From Rhizophagus clarus (Eukaryota > Glomeromycota > Glomeromycetes > Glomerales > Glomeraceae): a DNA stretch of 64,000 bases. The DNA is taken from the NCBI GenBank assembly GCA_015698045.1, contig BLAL01000268.1, positions 62,001 to 126,000 of the forward strand, written 5' to 3'. The stretch's first letter is position 1, and every line of letters begins with the position of its first letter. The notes below the pieces were generated by a model. The model saw nothing but the letters and a program-made list of their open reading frames with translations. It was not told where the DNA came from and searched no databases. Positions 26,363 to 37,523 of the stretch are shown here, one piece after another. The position numbers and the translations under genes were made by a program.

Positions 26363-26583
26363 ATGTTTATCTCGGGTTTTAAAGAAAAACTAGAATTATT
26401 CGAAAAAAAAGTACACTGGTATTACTCGAAAAACTCGAAACGATATTTATGTGCAGTCTTAAGGCAAAACACGAGATTTACTAGTGAAACCCATCTATTT
26501 CAAGAAGGTATCAGTGAAAAAGTTCTTAAAATTTTTCGAGCCTTTTTCTTATTTTCCTTATTTTTCACCACGTCACTCACTAA
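26363..26583 (+). pseudogene. fragment copied from an ABCB transporter exon
   Basis: Reads YYSKNSKRYLCAVLRQNTRF then SETHLFQEGISEKVLKIF. This is the same order as exon 3 of the transporter at 38134-38293 ([11 protein letters not shown] ... [19 protein letters not shown]), with an internal gap of about 17 residues. Similarity continues past the exon end into intron-like sequence (CACCACGTCACTCACTAAC here, CTACATCACTAAC there), so it is a DNA-level copy, not a processed transcript. Not expected to make a protein. Confidence 0.7.
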
Positions 26584-26589
26584 CTAGAC

Positions 26590-28730
26590 AAATAATTTTT
26601 GTTTCTAGTGTAAAATTTCGCAGCTTTTTTTGTTGTAGCACTATAACTGGTAATCTTTTGTGATCGCGTTATATTCCAAATCTATAATGAATAATTTTAT
26701 TAGTGAAAAATTGAACGAGATTCTAGGTGAATGCTGGATGATTGTATCATTAGTATCATTAATGCGTATGATTTAAAGTCATTGGGTATGTAATATATAT
26801 ATATACAGAATAAGTAATTTTGCAAATTATTTATGCAAAATTATAATTATTTAGATATTAATTTTACTAGCGTTAAATTGAATGGAATTCTAGAATGAGA
26901 AGATTTGGACGTAGTTACAGCTTTGAAATAAGCTACTACAGATAGTGCGGAGGTTTCACGACACCTATTACCAGGTATTTCTTTATATATTTTTAATTTG
27001 TAATTATGTATATAATATTAATTGATTAATAAAGAAAGACACGTTAAAAAAAAAGTGAAGATTCGGATATTTGATTCATAATGATCTGAAATCATTGGGT
27101 ACGTGAATAAATAAATCAATTTTTTAAATGATATTTGATACTATACATTCAAGAGAAATTGTTTTTCATTAACACTAAGGCTATTTCTCACTAGTTAGAA
27201 CTGGGTATATTAAATATTTGTTATCACTTATTTTATTATTACATAAGATGTTTTACATTTTCAAGAGTCGAAAAATTCTTGTGGTTAATGTTGTAGGTAA
27301 TTAAAAGTTGAGGCGTCAAGTGATAAGATCCGAAACTTTTGATATTAGCAACTTCAACATACTATGTCTTTTGGATCATTTGATATAATAAAATTGACCA
27401 CTTAAATTGTAAAAACAAATGCATCACCAAATATGAAACATCGATCCGACCATTTTTCTTGATTGCTAAAATTGAAAGATACCGGATAAGATGAAATTTT
27501 TAACTGTTCATATACCGTGCGATACATGTTTTCTGATAGTATACAGTGTATGCAATAATTCCTCTGTTAGATTTACATCATGTAATGCTGTATACTTTAG
27601 ACCTATTCGTAAAAAAATTTATTAAGCTACAATAACTTAAAAAAAATCTTTTCTTATTTAGATATTTGGGCTGACTTTAGAATGTTAACCGATTTACGCA
27701 CTTTGCTGGTTAAATAAGCGTTACTCCTCCTAAGTCCTACCTTGTGTTGATTGATTAATATTCCAAAAAATTGGCTGTTATGTATTTTCTACATAATTTC
27801 TCTAAAGAAGAGTTCATCGACATTACAATATCTAAATTTACCACTTGAATTCAATATCATGAAACACATACAGCCAACTCTCTATAATGCAATTAATGCA
27901 CTAATCTATTTGATCTTAATCTAAGATTAAAAACTAGTCCCGTACTTGTTTTAATTATATCCTTAAAAATAATGAGAATAAATGTAATTATTGTGGAAGT
28001 AAACCCTTTTAAAAAGAATATTGTGAACACTGCTCTAAGATTCCATACTTTAGACAATATTTCATTATTTAATGAACACTTTTATTATTACAGGATTGAG
28101 TATATGTGTCAAGTGTTTAAATTGCACTAAATGTAAATATAGGTATTATTTATTCCATGGGGAGTTGAGAATAACAGGGTTTTTTTTCCGAATATTTCTA
28201 TAAAAAATGAGATAATGAAATTTTATTGTTATATTTTTACTTTAACTAAAATCACTTTATCAATGTCAAATATATGTAGAATGTGAAGAATGTAGAAATT
28301 TTCGAGTACTTACGAAGAAAAGTTTACACTTATTATGAATTTCAAATAGTTATTAGTATTTTTTTTTAATACATTAACTTTTATTATGTATTAAGTTTTA
28401 ATATTTTTAACTAGAATTTTTTTCTTTTTTACTTAATTTCATACTATTACTTGTTGGTGAGATGATCCTTTCGGCGAAACGTTTGTCAGCGAACATTTAT
28501 CGGTGAAATGATTGTCAGAATGTCAGTGAAGTAATTGTGAGTTAAACGCGATCCTTACAAATGTTATTTACCTGATTCACTTAATTGGACATCTGAAACT
28601 ATAAATTAAAATACTTGGATTTGCTAATGTTGATTGAACAGAATAATTAAAAATAAATTCAAATTAATAATGTAAAATAAATTTTATATTGTAATAAAAG
28701 CAAAATTATCATAAATTACCTTAATCTGAA
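26590..28730. other. AT-rich stretch with weak repeats
   Basis: Two diverged copies of a short segment (about 26696-26790 and 26865-27110), each ending ATGATyTrAArTCATTGGGTAyGT. No coding gene recognised. The tail contains the 28450-28560 foldback remnant listed separately. Confidence 0.35.
28450..28562. mobile_element. remnant of a GTCGGTGAAATGATT-type foldback arm
   Basis: Contains GGCGAAACGTTTGTCAGCGA, then ATCGGTGAAATGATTGTCAG and ends GAGTTAAACGCGATCC. This closely parallels the right arm of the element at 44206-44974 (GAGTTAAACGTGACCC). No left arm was found nearby. Confidence 0.65.
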
Positions 28731-28734
28731 GGTT

Positions 28735-28945
28735 TTGGAAGATTTTTGAAATTTAAAAGTCTACTAGTATAAATTGTTTGTGGTTGTGTTTGAATGTTTT
28801 TGGATTTATCTTTATTTGATCTGCTTTAAACTTTTTTTCTTCAACTTCATCACATTCTTCTATTTGGTAATAAATTTCAATTTCACTAAAATATTTTTCA
28901 TAATTTAATTTTTTTGATATTTCAAATAATTCTTTAGTGATCCAG
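28735..28945 (-). pseudogene. kinase C-terminal tail fragment
   Basis: Minus-strand sequence reads ELFEISKKLNYEKYFSEIEI, then YYQIEECDEVEEKKF, and is nearly the same DNA as the 3' part of the kinase pseudogene at 31815-32040 (shared TTTGAAATTTAAAAGTCTAC). It is the C-terminal tail of the Rhizophagus-type kinase family without its catalytic domain. Stops break the downstream part. Confidence 0.7.
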
Positions 28946-29397
28946 AATTAATTATTAAAATACGTGTTAGAACATTTTATATACCTGAAATTTCAATAGT
29001 TTTAGGGGATTGACAATTATGATTTTTCATTAGCTCAGCCGCAGTGGAAAACATGGAAATTATGGATTGATTACATGGTTCAATTGGTTCATGGTACCAG
29101 CGTACCGCCTGAATTAGCAAAGTTGTATTCTCAAAATAAGTTGGAATATCGTCTTAGCTGTATGATCATAGCATAGCTCGTTCATATGAGAACAATCACC
29201 TGAAAATGCGCAGTTGCCAATATGATGATACTATGCATGATGATGTAAATTGTCGTCTTACTGATCCTGATTTGTGCGACAACAAATTTCTTATATACAA
29301 AGGCTGAAATTCTTTTTTTTTTGCAAATTTTTTCTTTTTTCTGAACTATACAACTATCGACTGCTCTTTTGTCCCACTATTTTTTTTTCAATTCAAA

Positions 29398-29639
29398 ATG
29401 ACTACAAGTGCTACTACTGATAATATTTGGCTCTTATCGCTTTCTTAAATGGAAAAATCTTTGACCTTGACGAAAATAAAATTCGAATTTTACGTGATCA
29501 GGGGAATGATGGTGATAGCTTTCTTATATTAAACGAAGAAAGGTTTAAAGAATGTAGCATTCGAATGGGATCAAGAGTTAAGCTTGTCAACTTGATTAAT
29601 AATTTGAACAACCAATATTTGTACGCCTTCAAAGCGTAG
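29398..29639 (+). pseudogene. SAM (sterile alpha motif) domain fragment
   Basis: From about 29427 one frame reads FDLDENKIRILRDQGNDGDS, then FLILNEERFKECSIRMGSRV and LVNLINNLN. This is the spacing of a sterile alpha motif domain (helix 1, LRDQxIxGxxFL, LxExxxKxxxIxxGxRxKLxxLI). An ATG with a normal-looking MTTSATTDNI leader is at 29398 but in another frame, which suggests a single-base indel near 29425. Stop TAG at 29637. A short real gene with an unseen upstream exon is the alternative. SAM domains mediate protein-protein contacts. Confidence 0.5.
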
Positions 29640-31430
29640 TATTTATTACTCGTTTCTAGGATTTACCTGCTGTTTTATAATCCCCATAATACCAAATACT
29701 TGCCCAAAATCAGATTCGCGTTATCGTAAAGCAACCCTATTGTTGTGAGTTGTAATTATTTTGGTCAATGCAAACTGTTTTTCACAATCATATTTATGCT
29801 AAAGGTTCCACGTAACTGGCACAAAATCCTTAAATCGAGTTTATAAAGTGTATCAGATCAATTTAAGCTTTCTGTACCTCAATTACCCACAAGAACATCA
29901 GGTTATTACATTACATGCAACTTGAAACATATTACAAGTTTTTTATATATGCAAGTGAAGTTAATCCTGATAATTAATATAATAAAATGGAAACCCTTGA
30001 GATTATACTATAATTGATAAAGAAATAGTCGAGTGGCTTGCCAATTTAAATTTATTCAGTTGGATTAACCAGGAAAGTGAGACTATCCTCCTATGTTTTA
30101 AGAACCGGATATCACAAAGGAATGGATTATGAGTGAACACTCATTTGGGAAAAGAAGGTAAGTCATTTTAATAATATACAATTAATTACTTATGTTTGAA
30201 TGATAAATTCGGGTTATTATTTAGGTACAAAGAAGAAAATTCTATAATAGGGTAAAAAGATATTGGAACATATTTGTCAAAAAATGATTGCTTAAAAGTC
30301 TTATTTCAGCAATGTAGGTTGGAATATATAACAATAATAATCTTGTATGACAATTAATCTTGTTGTAAAATAATGAAATTTGCTTATATTTCGTGCTTAA
30401 TCTTTATTAACTGAATGTATGCACGAACATGTGTTATGAGAGATCATAATTGTGCATTGGAAGATAAAGGCTGCCATATTCTTCAAGTATGTATAATAAA
30501 AACTCAGTACGATATTGGTAAAATTCTTGCCGAAGAATAAGGCTGTGCGACGTAAGATTTGCATATATATCCTCATTTTTTTTCGGACTCTATTTGCATT
30601 TATTTTTTGCGTGACATGTCTCCGAGCTGCTGCATAAATTAAGTATACTATGTAGTATAGTATATATTATGAATCATATATAAATAATTTTCTTTAAAAA
30701 ATGCATAACAAAAAGATACTTTTAAATTAGCACAATTTTTTTATCATGATATTGCAATAAATTTATAATTTATGTCAAATTTCAAATAGTTATTTTTTTT
30801 TAATGCATTAATTTATAATTACGTATTAAGTTTATTATTTACCAGCAATTTTTTTTTGCTTTAGGCTTCATACTATTCATTTTAATATTTATACATTGAA
30901 ATATTTATAGTGGAAATGCGTTATTATCTGAAGGCCAAAAATTGGGGACTCGGTATCATAACAACCTGCAAATAATACATTTCCGAATAATGATATATGA
31001 AATAATACCCTATATCGTAACAAAAATATTTATAAATGTTGCATTTTCAAAGTGGGGATTTAAAACAAACTGTAACAGATAAATCTTTTGCTAATGTTGA
31101 GCAAAATATAATCTTATTTATAAAGTACTGATGGAAATCGGCCTGAAATTTCACAAATTTTTGAAAAAAAATATAAGAATTGATCACAAATTGAAATTTT
31201 ACAAGTAGTCCACAAATTTCTTTGATTTCTAAATCTTCATTTATAAATTCATCTTTATTTATTCATTTAATATGAGACAAGGTACATCATCAGAGAGTGA
31301 CAGTTAATTTATTTTATTATACTGTATGTACTGTACAGTATGTTAGCTTTTAATTTATAAATATAAATTTGATATTGAAATAAATAATATTAAAAGCAAT
31401 TAATATAACCAATAAAAATTATGAATGATA
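29640..31430. other. gene-poor stretch
   Basis: No intact gene. Near 31125 the plus strand reads DGNRPEISQIFEK, a kinase-tail-like motif with no context. Otherwise nothing recognised. Confidence 0.4.
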
Positions 31431-31630
31431 TACAGTCATACCTCCATATAGTCACCCCCTATATAAGCACATCATATATATAAGCACATATTTGAGCTTT
31501 TTGAATGGTAAAAATTATTAGAAGAATCCTTCTCTATAGTCACAATCATAATAGCACCTCTTTATAAGCACATTATGCTTTAAAAGTCACTATGTGCCCA
31601 ACTGCATGACTATAGGGAGGTACCACTGTA
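31431..31630. mobile_element. MITE, pogo/Tc1-mariner type, 196 bp with TA duplication
   Basis: Ends CAGTCATACCTCCATATAGT and, inverted, CAGTGGTACCTCCCTATAGT, flanked by TA at 31431-31432 and 31629-31630. The inside consists of further diverged TATAAGCACAT words in both directions. CAGT(g)GTACCTC-like ends with TA are typical of pogo/Tigger-related elements (family knowledge). No coding capacity. Confidence 0.78.
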
Positions 31631-32130
31631 GTAGAAATATTACTATGCATTTTTTTTTTTTTTTTTTAGTTCATCCACACAAAATATGCGCAAATCAAAA
31701 TATCTCGAATGTATTTTAACTATTGGATGTAAAAAAAAAGAATTCATTCGATATAATCTTCTTTATCTTGGCAAATTTCATTAAGTTCTGTAAAAAAAAT
31801 CAGTTGAAATTAATAATATTAAGCTTTGGAAGACTTTTGAAATTTAAAAGTCTACTAGTATAAATAGCTTGTGGGTGTGTTTGCATTGTTTTTGGGTTTA
31901 TCTTTATTTGATCTGTTTTTAAGCTTTTTTTCTACAATTTTATCACATTTTTCTATTTGGTAATAAATTCCAGTTTCGCTAAAACATTTTTCATAATTTA
32001 ATTTTTTTTAATACTTCAAATAATTCATTGGCAGTTGGTCTATTTTCTGCTTTAACATCCCAACATCTAATAATCAAGTTTGTAAATAATTTTGGTACAT
32101 CTTCGGAAATTTTTGGTCTCTGTCCTTTAC

Positions 32131-32945
32131 GGTTACAGTACGATTTCCCGAATGCCATTTTCCCGAATGTACTTTTTCCCGAAGTCAATTTCCCGAATTG
32201 GACAATTTCCCGAAACATACAATATCCTGAATCCCAATATCCCGAATGCCAATATCCCGAATCTCCAATATCCCGAATTCCAATATCCCGAATTTTTTAA
32301 ATGTTATATTGAAAATATGCAACTTAGTTAATGTAGTTAATATGATTAATTATTTAATATAGCATATTAATTAAATATAATGTATATGTGAAATAAAATG
32401 TTTTATATGTGATATGTTCAAGATATTGTTTAGTAAAGATTAATAATATTAATAATGATTAACTATTGGTTATTTTACGGATTAATTTGTTTATTTGTTA
32501 CAATTTTTAGATCCTAGTTTATGTTTTTTATTATTTTTGATAATTGTTTGTTTCTTTTTTTTTTTATTTTATTTTCTTTTTCATTTTATTTTATTTTAAT
32601 ATTTTTAATTATTGTATTAAATAGGTTTCACTTGAAAAATAGTGATTTATATGTATAGATATATAGGATATTGTTTTGTCTTTGGCGTTCATAATTAAGA
32701 ATTAAAAAAAAAAGATATGTTCAAGATATTAGGGATTCAGGATATTAGGGATTCGGGATATTGGAATTCGGGATATTGGGATTTGGGATATTGGAATTCG
32801 GGATATTGGGAATTCAGGATATTGGAAATTTGGGATACTGGCATTCGGGATATTGGCATTCGGGATATTGGGATTCGGGATATTGTATGTTTTGGAAAAT
32901 TGTCCAATTCGGGAAATTGGCATTCGGGAAATTGTCCGATATCGA
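32131..32945. mobile_element. foldback-type element, CCCGAATGCCAATAT repeats, 8-bp duplication
   Basis: Flanked by TCCTTTAC at 32123-32130 and 32946-32953. The left arm (about 32150-32300) is built of CCCGAATgCCAATAT units of 15-16 bp. The right arm (about 32715-32935) is the inverse (GGGATATTGGcATTC units). The outer part of both arms keeps the order AATTTCCCGAATTGGACAAT then AACATACAATATCCyGAATC. The centre is about 400 bp of AT-rich DNA without a gene. The outermost 12 or so bases (GGTTACAGTACG, TCGATATCGGAC) do not match well. Inserted in the kinase pseudogene. Confidence 0.85.
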
Positions 32946-33338
32946 TCCTTTACATATTCTAATAGCTAAAAGTTCATCGAGAGGAATATCGTTATAAGGA
33001 GTTTCTTCAGAAAGAAACTCATTCATTATTATTCCAAATGAGTAAACATCCGCTGCTTTTGTATATTGATGTCCGCGTAAAACTTCTGGTGCCACATATG
33101 GTAATACTCCATAAATTTCTCCTCCTTTAACTGCTTATTGAAACGTTCTTAAATCACTTATAAATGCATACCCTGAATGAAAATCTTTATGAACTTCTTC
33201 AGCATTATGAATATCTAAAAGACCTCTTGCAATTTGTAACATTATAAATATTTTTGATCCATGATCTATATAATTTTCAGACATATATTGATAACTTCTC
33301 AAATTTCTATTATCACAATAATTTAAAACTATCATATA

Positions 33339-33864
33339 CAGAGGTTGATCAAAAGTATACGGACATTTTATTTTATCAAATTATGCTGATCATTATATAT
33401 TAATATAATATAAATTAACATATTATTCTGTGCCTATAGTCATAATAAACAAACTTTTATACTTCATATTTTTTCAGAATTTTGCAAATATGAGAATGCT
33501 CACTGCAAAAATTCTATGATTTGTATAACTAGCATAATAAATAGCTAAAAATTCAAAAAAATATCGTAGTTCAATCACTATTAATCCAATCGATATTCTT
33601 TTACCATCATTCGAATTGTCTCAATGAGACGAGTACAATGAGTTAAAGATCATGAAAATCCAATCATTGGATCAAAAGATATCATAGAGAGAACATCTAA
33701 ATTTCAAAGCGTAATTGTACACTGGATACTGATCATACAAATACAATTTTATTATCATTCAAATCCTCTAAATAAGACGTATCTAATGAATATAAAATCA
33801 TGGAATTTTAATCACTAGATACTGAAATATCTTTAAATGTCCGCATAATATTGATCGCCCTCTG
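33339..33864. mobile_element. non-autonomous Tc1/mariner-like element, 526 bp
   Basis: Ends CAGAGGTTGATCAAAAGTAT and, inverted, CAGAGGGCGATCAATATTAT, each continuing into (A/G)CGGACATTT, with TA on both sides (33337-33338, 33865-33866). Removing the element and one TA restores the kinase codons E-Y-M-I. The inside has no open transposase frame. A second inner repeat near TATTTTTTCAGAATTTTGCA may be decayed sequence. Confidence 0.8.
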
Positions 33865-34390
33865 TACTCTCTAGTATTTGGAACTTGAGTTACTCCAAAA
33901 CATTGAATAATGTCAGAAGAATGAAATTTATTAATAAATAAATGCAAGTAACAATATTGTTAAATTACAAATCAAAGTAAATTCAAATTACCTCATTTAA
34001 AAAATATGAACAGAAATCAGAGAAATTATTAAAACTTTTCAATGCATATTTATAATTTTTAGCTCTATAAAATTTTGATTTTCAATATCCTAGTGTTTAA
34101 TATGTCCTTCAGGCCATACAGCTGAATAGATCTTGCTAAAACCACTTCCTACAATATAAGAAATATTTCGAAACTTTTCAAAAGGTATCCATTCAAGACA
34201 TTTTGTAGGATGTATGGCATTAAGTTGAGATTGTATAAATTCATCAATAATTTTATTTCTGCTAGTCCAATTTTTAAAATTATTTTTAAATCTTTTAGCA
34301 TTACAAGGTTTACACCAAGATTCTCCTGTGCCAGGTTCATTACATTCTCCACATATTCCATACGCTTTTTTTCTCTTTTCTAACTTCTAT

Positions 34391-35466
34391 ATAAACTACT
34401 CCTTCAACTATCAGTTGAATTAATAGGAGGGAACGTAACATAGTACTTTCAATACATATGCATGATTTAAAATATTATTATTAATATTATTAAAATACTA
34501 AATTTTTAATAAGTAAAGTTCTTTTACCTCATATTTTTCATAATCAAGTAAATTATTTAGCATTTTATTTATTTATTTATTTATTTTGAATTCAATTCTA
34601 AATTAATTTAAAAATATACATAGATAATATTAATTATATACAATTGATAAAATTTGTATGCAAAATTTTACAATATGAAAAGATTCTTGGTGCACAACAC
34701 TTGGATATTGCAAAAAAATTTTTATAAACATGAATATAGCGACAAGAAAAATATTTGTTACAACTGAATTAAATGGTCAATCATAAAAAAGAATAACTAT
34801 ATACTATCCGTGATTGAATTTTTTATTAATTAAAATTTGTCAATTTTTTTCCACGAAAACTTTTATCTACTACTAACGCTAATAAAAGATTTTATCTTTT
34901 ATCGCTTCGAATTAAATAACAACCATGTGACATTAATAAAAAGACTCGGCAACCCGGCACCAAAATTTCGCCGTTCCCGAAAAGACGATCATCTTATCGT
35001 CGATTGTACACAATACTAAGAAAAATTTTTGATTATCATAAAGTTTGTACACGCATGTAATAAAGATTGATTTGTTACACTATTGTAACAAATAACTTAC
35101 CTTCTTTACATTTAAATTCGTTCGAATAAAATAAAGTTAAGTTTATCTTTGAACACAATCAATTTTCTTTCAGATGATGATACATATTTATATGTCGATT
35201 GAAATTTAAAATTTCTTGATTTAGTAAATTTATAATATGCGTATTTCATAAGAAAACGGTTGATACTTGATACGGAATCTTTTCCAAAATAATAATAATA
35301 AAGAAAACGAAAACGTATTTGGAACCGTAATTTCAAGCGCAGCTCTTCCGAATACTGTACTACATAGGCATATGCATGTCATAGGTTACTCAATTATAAC
35401 ATCATACTTGAATGAGGATCATCGCATAAGCAAATTTTCCCACCAAAAAACAAATCTTGAAAAAAA
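34391..35466. other. intergenic upstream of the oxygenase
   Basis: AT-rich, with no recognised gene. The short open frames at 34837-35019 and 35267-35518 do not look coding. Confidence 0.45.
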
Positions 35467-36828
35467 ATGTTTTCTAAAAACAAAAGTGCTAAAAGTCCTG
35501 AAGGTGTTGTTATATTAGACTATGCGGACCTTTATAACAAAGTTGATTTATATAATGAGATTGAGGTACAAGTTTTTCTATATAAAGAAATAAAAATTAT
35601 CAATTATAATTTTATATAAAATTATAATTTTAAAAATTTTTATATAAAATTAAATTATAATATTCTTTAGGAAGCATTTGGATCAAAATCACATTGTTTT
35701 GGAATATTATTGGTAAAAAATCTTCCTGAAATTTACGTGGAAAAACGTGCTCGTTTGTTACGTTTAGCATCAGTTTTCGCTTCTTTACCAGAAGAAATTA
35801 AAGAGAAAACTGTTAATGAACAAAGTTATTACAAGTTTGGATGGAGCTGTGGTAAAGAAATTTTTAATAATAGAAAAGGTACAATGTTGAAAATTACGCG
35901 TAATTTTTTATATATTTAATTTATAATTAAGGGAAAAAATTTTTTACATACAGATACATTAAAAGGTTCATATTATGGTAATCCAAAATATGATTATCCT
36001 GATGCTACTGAAGAAGAATTGAGAGAATTTCCGATGTACTGTCATCCAAATATTTGGCCAAATGAAGACCTTCCAGAATTAAAAGAAGCGTTTAAGGATT
36101 TAGGATGTTTTATTATAGAAGTTGGGAAATTGGTTGCTCGTGCGTGTGATTCGTTTGGTTAGTATATTTTATATAATATATATTTGTTCCTTTTTTTTTC
36201 CTTTATTATTTATTATTAATAATAATCCAATAGTTTTAACAAAGTTACCAAAAGCAGAACCAAATTATTTGGAAAGAATCATTGATGAATCACAGACCAT
36301 CAGTGCTCGTCTTTTACATTACTTTCCCATTCAAACTATTGATAATAATGATGATTCTTGGTGTGGATGGCACACTGATCACTCATCTCTTACAGGTAAA
36401 TTCATATATCTCTGCTCTGTCAAAAATCTCTTTATATACTGGCAATCCTATATACATATTTTTTTATAGGGTTAACAGCATCGATGTTTGTTGATGAACG
36501 TGATCCTTCTTACCCTGAAATTGAATGTCCGGATAATCAAGCAGGACTTTATATTAAGAACCGGAGCGATAAAATCATTAAAGTAACAATACCAAAAGAT
36601 TGTTTAGCTTTTCAACTTGGTGCAGCCATGCAATTAGCATCTTCTGATAATCTTCGGGCGACTCCTCATATGGTTAAGGCTATTTCTTCTAATACAAAAA
36701 GTGATATACCAATTAATGTTATAGCTAGAAATACTTTCGCGGTATTTATGCAACCTTCTTTAAATGAGAAAGTTGGTGACATTACTTTTGCCGAATTTGG
36801 TCGAAAAATCACCAAAAACACTTATTGA
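35467..36828 (+). CDS. 2-oxoglutarate/Fe(II)-dependent oxygenase (isopenicillin N synthase-like fold)
   Basis: Exons 35467-35565, 35671-35878, 35954-36157, 36234-36395 and 36470-36828; phases join and give 343 residues, the usual size of the family. The N-terminal DIOX_N-like part reads GVVILDYADLYN and CFGILLVKNLPE. The double-stranded beta-helix core carries the iron ligands: WHTDHSSLTG gives His217 and Asp219, and RATPHMV gives His291. Arg311 in IARNTFAVFMQP is a fair candidate for binding 2-oxoglutarate. Such enzymes couple decarboxylation of 2-oxoglutarate to oxidation of a second substrate in the cytosol; the substrate here is unknown. All residues needed for activity seem present. It lies 0.7 kb upstream of the ABC transporter on the same strand, with no evidence of a shared role. 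Confidence 0.86.
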
Positions 36829-37523
36829 ACGTTAGTCAATGAAACCAAATTGCTAAATTATCATTTAATTATATCAATAAGATAAATTTAGACGCACCAA
36901 CAGTTTTATTATAATAATCAAAATAAATAAATAATTAATTATTAGAATGTCTCGGAAAAACAAATTTCTGTATATTATTCATTTTAATTTCTAAATTTCC
37001 TTTTTGTATATAATGATAATCAATAAATGAATGAATGAAACGCTAACTTTTAGATTACTAAAATGGCACAAAAAATCCTTCTACAGCTTAAACAAATCGG
37101 AGAATCCTTCCGTATCACAAAATCCTAAATTCGGGTTAATGTTTATTAATTCTAATCTTTTTTATACTCGTATAATATAATAAATATCGGGCTTGATGAT
37201 CAATTTTCACATTTCAGTGATATTCATTATTTTATTTGATTTAACTAAAAATAATTTATCGGCATTTAATTCATTTGATTGTTTGATAATGAACAATAAT
37301 AATGTTTCACGAAAAATATATTTAATTTATTTTTATTAAAAAAAAAAAAAAAGGTTTGACATATTATGTAATTTTTTTTTTTTCGTATTAAATAGAGTTT
37401 TATTTTTTATAAATATTGATATTATTCATATTTTTTTTTTTTTTTTGAATTTATTTTACATTTGATTAATATAGAATTTTACAAAACTTAAATGTTAACT
37501 TTATAAAAACTTTAATAATAATA
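36829..37523. other. intergenic, promoter region of the ABC transporter
   Basis: 3' flank of the oxygenase and 5' flank of the transporter. Poly-A/T runs at 37340-37355 and 37430-37446. No defined regulatory motif seen. Confidence 0.5.

Larger units (their letters stand above)
31815..34390 (-). pseudogene. protein kinase gene with two element insertions and an internal stop
   Basis: Minus strand, N- to C-terminal: YGICGECNEPGTGESWCKPC (CxxC/WCxxC motif of this kinase family), EWIPFEKF, a decayed glycine loop (IVGSGFSKIYSAVWPEGHI), a broken KxALKSFNN lysine region, then an intron donor near 33990. Next come CFGVTQVPNTRE, YMIVLNYCDNRNLRSYQYMS, ARGLLDIHNAEEVHKDFHSG, SDLRTFQ-stop, GVLPYVAPEVLRGHQYTKAA, ETPYNDIPLDELLAIRICKG and RPKISEDVPKLFTNLIIRCW. 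The VHKDFHSG loop is followed by a short deletion and an in-frame TAA (33135-33137). A TA-flanked element (33339-33864) splits RE|YM, and an 815-bp foldback-type element (32131-32945) splits CKG|QRP. Serine/threonine/tyrosine-kinase-like by family; surely non-functional. Confidence 0.88.

Noticed and set aside
26363..26587. Open frame of 74 codons as an independent gene
   Set aside because: It is a truncated copy of an ABC-transporter exon followed by intron-like sequence.
32028..32997. Small repeat proteins of the ISRIP/NIPNA/GYWNSG type
   Set aside because: They are translations of the foldback arms in several frames on both strands, with no independent start context or conserved fold.
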